From Bog-793 sp963803025 (GTDB lineage Bacteria; Actinomycetota; Acidimicrobiia; Acidimicrobiales; Bog-793): a DNA stretch of 64,000 bases. Position numbers and translations under genes: made by a program. The notes under the pieces are model-generated. The model made no database searches. It saw only the letters and a list, made by a program, of their open reading frames with translations, and had not been told where the DNA came from. The DNA lies in assembly GCA_963803025.1 (NCBI GenBank), contig CAWDKZ010000020.1, positions 124,001-188,000 of the forward strand. Reading direction: 5' to 3'. Shown in pieces: positions 59,039 to 64,000 of the stretch (its first letter is position 1; every line of letters starts with the position of its first letter).

Positions 59039-59116
59039 CGGTCGGGTGCTCCGGTTTCTTGATCAGTCGTTGCACTCCCCGAGCCGTTGAGCAACTCCAT
59101 TGATCTCGAGGCGTCG

Positions 59117-59995
59117 TCAGCGCCTGGGACTCACGACCGTGAGGCACGCGGAGAGCGCCTCGTGCTCGCTGCAGGGCCGGAAGAGGTCCGGAACTCCGTC
59201 GGCAAACACGTCGCCGTAGGACAGTTCCGCTACCTCCCGGACAGCGTCGACGTCAGGCCGAGTCACGTCGACGCCACGGTGCTTGCGCCACAGCAGGGTC
59301 TGTGGGTTATCGGTTCCCAGAATGGTCCGAAAGTCCAGTTCCGGAAGGTGCCGGGCAACACAAACCACGAGCTTCCAGACGTCCCCGTGCCACGGTCGCC
59401 CGTCGAGGCCCAGCTCGCGCCGCCGGGCTAGCGATGCACGCTGGTCAGGGATCGCCGATATCTCGTCGGATGGGACGGTGTCGTCAAGCAGAACCGCACC
59501 GTCGCGCAGGTGGGCCAGCGTGTTCAGCAGATCCTTGTACGTCTGCTCGAAGGTATGTAGCCCGTCGATGAACGCGACGTCGAAGTCGGTATCGTGCCCA
59601 AGTTGTTGGAAGAACTCATCGGAGGTCCCCTCGAAGAACTCCACACGCCTCGGTAGTCGTGACAGGTCGAATCTCGGCGCAGGATCAACCCCCCAGCGTG
59701 CGTCAACTTCAATGTTCTCGAGTGTGAAACCGCTCTCGACGCCGATCTCCAGGTAGCGCCCAGCGCATGGCAGCCCGCGCAAGAGAGCATTAATTCGTCG
59801 AGGGGACCAGAGCTGTGCTGCACCTGCTCGCGGGGGCTTCGGCAGAAGCACACGAGGCTGGCCCGTCTTGAGTCGACGTTGATTCTCGAGTTCGACCAAC
59901 AAATTCTCGAGTTCGACCAACAGGTTTTCCGTGGCCACAGTATCCAGCACCTCAATGGTCCGAAGCACCTTGGTGCGGACGGCACGTACCGTCAA
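59117..59995 (-). CDS. Class I SAM-dependent methyltransferase
   Basis: A 292-residue protein of the Methyltransf_24 type. RYLEIGVESGFTLENIEVDARWGVDPAP is the SAM-binding motif, FDVAFIDGLHTFEQTYKDLLNTLAHLRDGAVLLDDT is the central motif with an Asp/His pair, and the rest is a helical lid (GRPWHGDVWKLVVCVARHLPEL). Members are found in polysaccharide and secondary-metabolite clusters. The start is uncertain: TTG at 59995 opens the frame. Residues 25-38 contain a doubled LLVELEN caused by a 21-base tandem duplication. Base composition is lower in GC than core genes, in keeping with transferred DNA. Confidence 0.8.
   Translation of the reverse strand: MTVRAVRTKVLRTIEVLDTVATENLLVELENLLVELENQRRLKTGQPRVLLPKPPRAGAAQLWSPRRINALLRGLPCAGRYLEIGVESGFTLENIEVDARWGVDPAPRFDLSRLPRRVEFFEGTSDEFFQQLGHDTDFDVAFIDGLHTFEQTYKDLLNTLAHLRDGAVLLDDTVPSDEISAIPDQRASLARRRELGLDGRPWHGDVWKLVVCVARHLPELDFRTILGTDNPQTLLWRKHRGVDVTRPDVDAVREVAELSYGDVFADGVPDLFRPCSEHEALSACLTVVSPRR
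59882..59923. repeat. 21-base in-frame tandem duplication
   Basis: Two copies of a 21-base unit (59882-59902 and 59903-59923) differ only at the last base. They lie in the N-terminal coding part of the methyltransferase and repeat the heptad LLVELEN, lengthening a probable helix by two turns without a frameshift. Confidence 0.9.
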
Positions 59996-60774
59996 ATATT
60001 AGATGCGGACAGCTCGCGTCCACTGCTGGGTTCAACAATGTTGTTGATGCGGCTGATCGCGTTTTGGCCGAAGCCGTTGAAGTCGTGACGCCCCTGACTC
60101 CATCGGTGGACCACCGGGCTTCGGCGTTCGTTCATACGCAAGGGCACGCCTTCGCGATGTTGGTGCCTACAGTAGGGCAGACCCACCCCGAGGCCCCGGG
60201 AGTCGTTCTCACACGGTCCCGCTTGACGACCTCACCCTATGGATCGCCGTCGTGACTCTGCCGTCGACGTGGCGACGATCCGGTGCGGCGGTCAAGTCTG
60301 CACATGTAAACGCTGATCGAAAATCGGAGCACCTGCTGACCGTTTCGCGCTGATCGAAAATCGGAGCACCTGACCATCCCTGGTCTTGCTCGACCCAGCC
60401 CTCAGGCTTCTCGCCTGGAGCTGGGCGTGGCCGGGCCGCTGCTCCGCATCGGTCGCCGCGACGCCCCTGTCTCCCTGCGGCAACCTTGACCAGCGGTCAA
60501 CCAGCTTGAGCCCACTTCGACAACAGCATCTGACTTGCCCTCTTTCACTCCCTGATCACCTGTTCAACCGCAGGCGAGTACGGCGTTCAACGCAATATGA
60601 CCGCCCATCAAAGGGCGGGGCTCGAGTGCCTCCGAGCACCCCTCGCGCGCTCTTTCCGACGCCAACCCCGACGGGGCGCTGGCGAATTCTCCGATCACGA
60701 ATCGCGTGTTGCACCTTCGTTTGGTCGACAATTGCAAGGTGTTTGACGGAGAAGAAGAACAGAGGTGTTTCGTC
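59996..60774. other. Non-coding stretch with a solitary IS21-like end
   Basis: 779 bases without a supported gene. It contains two 25-base direct repeats (60311-60335, 60348-60372) resembling IS21 ends and, directly after, a hairpin at 60394-60425 (CCCAGC with GCTGGG, CAGGC with GCCTG). No istA/istB gene is present. A 64-codon frame reading HRASAFVHTQGHAFAMLVP near 60110 may be another remnant; I do not recognise it. Confidence 0.5.
60311..60372. repeat. Paired 25-base repeats, IS21-family end relic
   Basis: CGCTGATCGAAAATCGGAGC followed by ACCTG occurs at 60311-60335 and again at 60348-60372, 12 bases apart, preceded by TGTAAA at 60305. Multiple CTGATCGAAAAT-type repeats next to a terminal TG are typical of IS21-family ends, where they are transposase binding sites. 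No second end or transposase lies in the window, so this is a solo end. Confidence 0.65.
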
Positions 60775-63018
60775 CTAGCTGCACTGTGATCGCACCGGAG
60801 CCAGCCTGACGAGACGAGCGGAGGGCACGTCGGGGAGCGTCATGACCAGCTCGCCGCGAGGCGCGTTCCATTCGAACTCGCCTTCATGAGCCGGCGGATA
60901 CAGCACCTCTGCGAGGAGCTGCTTGTCGCGGAGATGCGCAACCGGCAGCACGATCTTGTGGCCATCGACCCCGTTGGTGAGCGCTGACGTGCCACCGACC
61001 GGCTCGCGGTGCCAAACGACGACATAGGTCGCCAACTCGGCCCGCATCCCAAGAGCAATCCACGGATCGACCCACCGCGGCAGCCCGAGTGGCCAGAACG
61101 GGACCGCGCTGGCCAGGTCGGGCCTGATCAGCTTGTAGGCGCTGATCGCGTCTGCCACCAGCTGCTGTTGCGGGTCGCTCATCTCGTCGATGTGTCCTGA
61201 GAGGTGGAGGCGGCAGAGCAGTGCACTGGAGAGAGCGAAGGTGATCTTGTCGTCGCTCCACTCTGGCTGAGGGCTGGCCCATATGCCAGCTTGCTCCGGC
61301 GCGATGGCGGTCGGAGCAGCCGCTGCGATGGCCGGGTAGCGCAGGAAGTCTGACTGATCGCTCGTGGACTGGAGCTGGAAACGCGAAAGCAGCGCATAGT
61401 CAGTGCGCATGCCGCCGGAGGCGCAGTTCTCTAGGACGAGGTTGGGGTGGCGATTGAGGATCTCGTCGATCCAGCCAAGAAATGCACGGTTGTGCCTCAA
61501 CATCCCGACACCCGCGCTCACGTTCCCGTTGTCGGTCCCGGGTCCGACGTTGATGTTGTAGTCCATCTTGAGGTATCCGACGCCGAGATCCTCGACAAGG
61601 AAGTCGACCACGTTGTCGAGATGCTGCACGGACGCGGGGTGAGAGAAATCAAGGTGGTACCTGCCCTGTTCGACGACGCGGACCCCGTCGCGGCTGAAGA
61701 AGGCCTCTGACGGGAGCTGGTTCACGATGGGGCTGCGCACGCCGACAACCTCCGGTTCGAGCCAGAGTCCGGGGATCATGCCCTCTGCCCTGATGCAGTC
61801 GAGTACTTCGGTGAGGCCGTTCGGAAATCTCGTTCGGGAAGGCTGCCACACGCCCACGGTGTCCCACCAGGTGTCGCCGACCTCGCTGTACCAGCCGGAG
61901 TCGATACAGAAGTACTCGACACCGACTTTGGCGGCAGCATGGATGAGCGGCAGGAGTTGATCTGTGGTCGGGTTGCCCTTCAGGGTGTTGAGGTAATCGT
62001 TGAAAATGACCGGAAGGATCTGATGATCCTCGTGCGGTCGCCGCATGGCCCGACGGTATTTGGTGAGGCGGGCCACGGCTCCTTGGAAACCGTCGAGGCT
62101 GAGGGCGATCGCGACGGGAACGGTCTCGAAGGACTCTCCCGGCTCGAGAACGAGGCGCCAGTGGTGCTCTGCGTCGGTGGGGCCGAGCAGCGCGAGATAG
62201 GCGTGCGTCGACCCCGGATCTGCGTGCTCCGGGGTTCTGGCGCAAGTTGCGCGTTCGCCCACCTGCCAGTGCCAGCCGCCGTTGTGCTCGATCTGCCACA
62301 CCCAGCAGTTACCTGTGTGGCGATTGATGGCAGCGCCCATGGGCAGGTAGGTTCCCGACGACCAACTCCCGGCGCTCGTCACGCCGAACCGGCCTCGGGA
62401 ATCGTGCTCGTGGACAGCGCGGTTGAGATCGGGCAAGGCGTCGCGCAGCGCGCGAACCTGCCAGCGGTCCTCGGCGAGCCAGTCGTTCTCCGCCCAGAGG
62501 AGGTCGACGTCGCTCAAGCTATCCGCCGGTTCGGTGAGTCCTGAGCAGAGAAACGAGGTCACGGACTCGACAGTCACGGGAACCCGGCCGCCGTTCGTGA
62601 GGCGGACTCGAGAGCGGAGGACCCCGCCTCCGTCGAGCACGGTGTAGACGACTTCGGCCGCAAGCCCTGTGCTCAGGTCCTCCAAGTCGACCCGGAGTTC
62701 GCGCCAGGGAGCCTGCAGCTTCTCCTCATGGCTGACATAGCGGAGGTGACCTCCCGTGACGGACTGCGCATATCGTCTTCCTGAAAACACCCGGCCACTA
62801 CCGGACGTGACGATGTCCACCAAGGGCAAGCCGGCGGTCCGTAGCCCGCGCGTTGCAGACTCTTTTCGGTCTCGGTTGGCCTTCAACCCGTCTTCAGCCG
62901 GTAGCGGCACGAGACGGGTCAGTCGCGCGATGCCCTCTTCGTCGACGTCGATCAGCATCTCGAGCGCATCGTCCGACCAGCCGATCTCCAACCGGGACGA
63001 TCTCCTAGCGCCAACCAT
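60775..63018 (-). CDS. Alpha-galactosidase, GH36
   Basis: A 747-residue retaining glycosidase. Residues 1-330 form the beta-supersandwich N-terminal domain (GWHWQVGE, LEPGESFETVPVAIALSLDGF), then a TIM barrel: IFNDYLNTLKGNPTTDQLLPLI, YFCIDSGWYSEVGDTWWDTVGVWQP, MIPGLWLEPEVVG, and the nucleophile Asp486 in LGVGYLKMDYNI. The acid/base candidate Asp554 is in TSDQSDFLRYP. The C-terminal beta domain ends near the stop. It releases terminal alpha-galactose from raffinose-type sugars or galactosides. There is no signal peptide, so it is probably cytoplasmic, but no sugar transporter is in view. ATG at 63018. Confidence 0.95.
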   Translation of the reverse strand: MVGARRSSRLEIGWSDDALEMLIDVDEEGIARLTRLVPLPAEDGLKANRDRKESATRGLRTAGLPLVDIVTSGSGRVFSGRRYAQSVTGGHLRYVSHEEKLQAPWRELRVDLEDLSTGLAAEVVYTVLDGGGVLRSRVRLTNGGRVPVTVESVTSFLCSGLTEPADSLSDVDLLWAENDWLAEDRWQVRALRDALPDLNRAVHEHDSRGRFGVTSAGSWSSGTYLPMGAAINRHTGNCWVWQIEHNGGWHWQVGERATCARTPEHADPGSTHAYLALLGPTDAEHHWRLVLEPGESFETVPVAIALSLDGFQGAVARLTKYRRAMRRPHEDHQILPVIFNDYLNTLKGNPTTDQLLPLIHAAAKVGVEYFCIDSGWYSEVGDTWWDTVGVWQPSRTRFPNGLTEVLDCIRAEGMIPGLWLEPEVVGVRSPIVNQLPSEAFFSRDGVRVVEQGRYHLDFSHPASVQHLDNVVDFLVEDLGVGYLKMDYNINVGPGTDNGNVSAGVGMLRHNRAFLGWIDEILNRHPNLVLENCASGGMRTDYALLSRFQLQSTSDQSDFLRYPAIAAAAPTAIAPEQAGIWASPQPEWSDDKITFALSSALLCRLHLSGHIDEMSDPQQQLVADAISAYKLIRPDLASAVPFWPLGLPRWVDPWIALGMRAELATYVVVWHREPVGGTSALTNGVDGHKIVLPVAHLRDKQLLAEVLYPPAHEGEFEWNAPRGELVMTLPDVPSARLVRLAPVRSQCS

Positions 63019-63985
63019 GTGGATCCTCCTCGAGCACGGCCGCCGAACTCACTTCTGGAACCCGGTTTCTCGGACAGATTCGATGACTATCGCGCCGCCT
63101 GCGCGGCCGTTGCATCGCCGGACGCCTTTCGGAGCGTGCGGTGGCCCATTCTCTCGATGGGCCCCTCGTCGTCGCGGGCCTCGACACACGGGGCGACCTC
63201 CCGGTGCAATTCGTCGACGCCCTCGAAGAGATGCGACGACAAGCACTGCTCCTTCGGCGTCCACATGATGCGCATGACCATGCTGTCGCTTGGAATCTCG
63301 CCGGCCAAGGCGTCGTCGCCGACGATGGCGAGCCAACTGATCGACCCGGGGCCGTGCTGCGCCCGACATTGGCTTCCAGTCGTGACCGGGCTTGCTCCTG
63401 CGCGCGGCATGCGGGGAAAGAGCACCAATGCCATTGATGCAGGCATCGTAGAAGGGCTGGAGCGCGGCGCAGCGGATGCCGTACCTGGCGATGTGCGCCC
63501 AGGCCTGGTTGCTGTCGCGATCAAGGCGGGCGATGACCCACGCCGAGCCGCCATTGCGCGTCCAGGCGATCCTGGCGTACGAGCCCCGGTGCAGGTTCGG
63601 CGTTGTGGCAACGATCGTGGCGCCGTCGACCCTGGTAGGCAGCACTTGGAGGTGTGGGGCGACGGGTGCACGGCAGCAACGCACGAGAGACGCAGCACGC
63701 GGTTCTTGCCGTCAGGAGCCTCATGTTCGCGACCACGACGCACGCCCACCTACGGTGGTTCTCGTCGGCGAAGGTGGACCCGACGATGATCTGGCGGATC
63801 GGCGCGGGGCGCACCTTGTCGGCGAGAATGGTCGCCGGTCCCGGAGCCCGAGCGGGCCCGGGAGGAGCGTCCGTCGGTGCCAGATCGTGGAGCGCGGCGC
63901 GCCCGAAGTCAGACGGAGCACCACATCCATGTCCCTGCTCGGTGACCGGTGAGGTTGGGAACCGACGTCCTCATTCGGACGCACG
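63019..63985 (-). pseudogene. Degenerate coding sequence upstream of the alpha-galactosidase
   Basis: Protein-like segments are scattered over different minus-strand frames: IIVGSTFADENHRRWACVVVANM near 63790-63720, then GATIVATTPNLHRGSYARIAWTRNGGSAWVIARLDRD near 63625-63510, then LAIVGDDALAGEIPSDSMVMRIMWTPKEQ near 63350-63260. Joining them needs at least two frameshifts. The family is not recognised. The arrangement suggests a decayed gene formerly upstream of the alpha-galactosidase; the window ends before its probable start. Confidence 0.4.
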
Positions 63986-64000
63986 GCGACGTTAGATATC

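Noticed and set aside
60311..60372. CRISPR-like paired repeats
   Set aside because: Only two copies with a 12-base gap; the CTGATCGAAAAT content and nearby TG fit an IS21-type end better.
63019..63789. 256-codon plus-strand frame at the right edge
   Set aside because: Antisense to the more protein-like minus-strand segments; no ribosome-binding site or motif.

Overview
The window is high-GC, tightly packed bacterial DNA from an actinobacterium. The evidence is two WhiB proteins, a GuaB3-type IMP dehydrogenase relative, a UPF0182 protein next to a YlbL-type protease, a cytochrome-b SdhC of mycobacterial type, maleylpyruvate-isomerase/DinB-like proteins, many GTG starts and frequent leaderless genes. 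I favour a deep lineage such as Acidimicrobiia, but nothing in the window proves the class.

Layout. 1-17973 is core: end of groES, groEL, a NUDIX hydrolase, guaB3, a YfhO-like membrane protein, a DeoR regulator divergent from a TauE/SafE permease, a DinB-like protein, an alpha/beta hydrolase, guaA, pcrA, and a translationally coupled sucC-sucD-purN-purH run. 17974-25100 is an accessory insert: a TetR-controlled DHA2 efflux pump with a clear operator, an O-methyltransferase, a GNAT acetyltransferase, a complete IS630-family element, a small membrane protein and a mycothiol-type enzyme. 25101-37950 returns to core: folD, a DUF6629 protein, an MFS exporter, metF, icd, mdh, then sdhC-sdhA-sdhB followed by an SCP2-like and an ABM-domain protein, two whiB genes around a glutamate formimidoyltransferase, and a 97-residue unknown. 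The folate (folD, metF, formimidoyltransferase) and TCA (sucCD, icd, mdh, sdhCAB) genes make the window rich in central metabolism.

37975-49606 looks like an envelope/polarity cluster: a zincin-like protein without HExxH, an HtrA-like protein that has lost catalytic His and Ser, a divergent MreB-like protein, an IS30 element abutting a frameshifted HEAT-repeat gene, an intact YlbL-type PDZ/Lon protease, a DivIVA-domain protein whose C-terminus resembles phage head-morphogenesis proteins, and a UPF0182 protein. Zincin, YlbL and UPF0182 are also neighbours in mycobacteria; the other members appear to be lineage additions.

50056-56223 is an oligopeptide ABC importer whose second permease and both ATPases are one continuous reading frame, with a very long perfect stem-loop after the binding-protein gene. 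A PLP aminotransferase and an initiator tRNA follow. From 57983 to the end the sequence is lower in GC, sparse and decayed: a 5'-truncated RbsD/FucU mutarotase, a SAM methyltransferase, a solitary IS21-like end, an intact GH36 alpha-galactosidase and degenerate coding sequence at the right edge.

A recurrent feature is a TANNNT hexamer (often TAGGCT or TAGCCT) 6-8 bases before GTG/ATG at eight genes, implying widespread leaderless transcripts.
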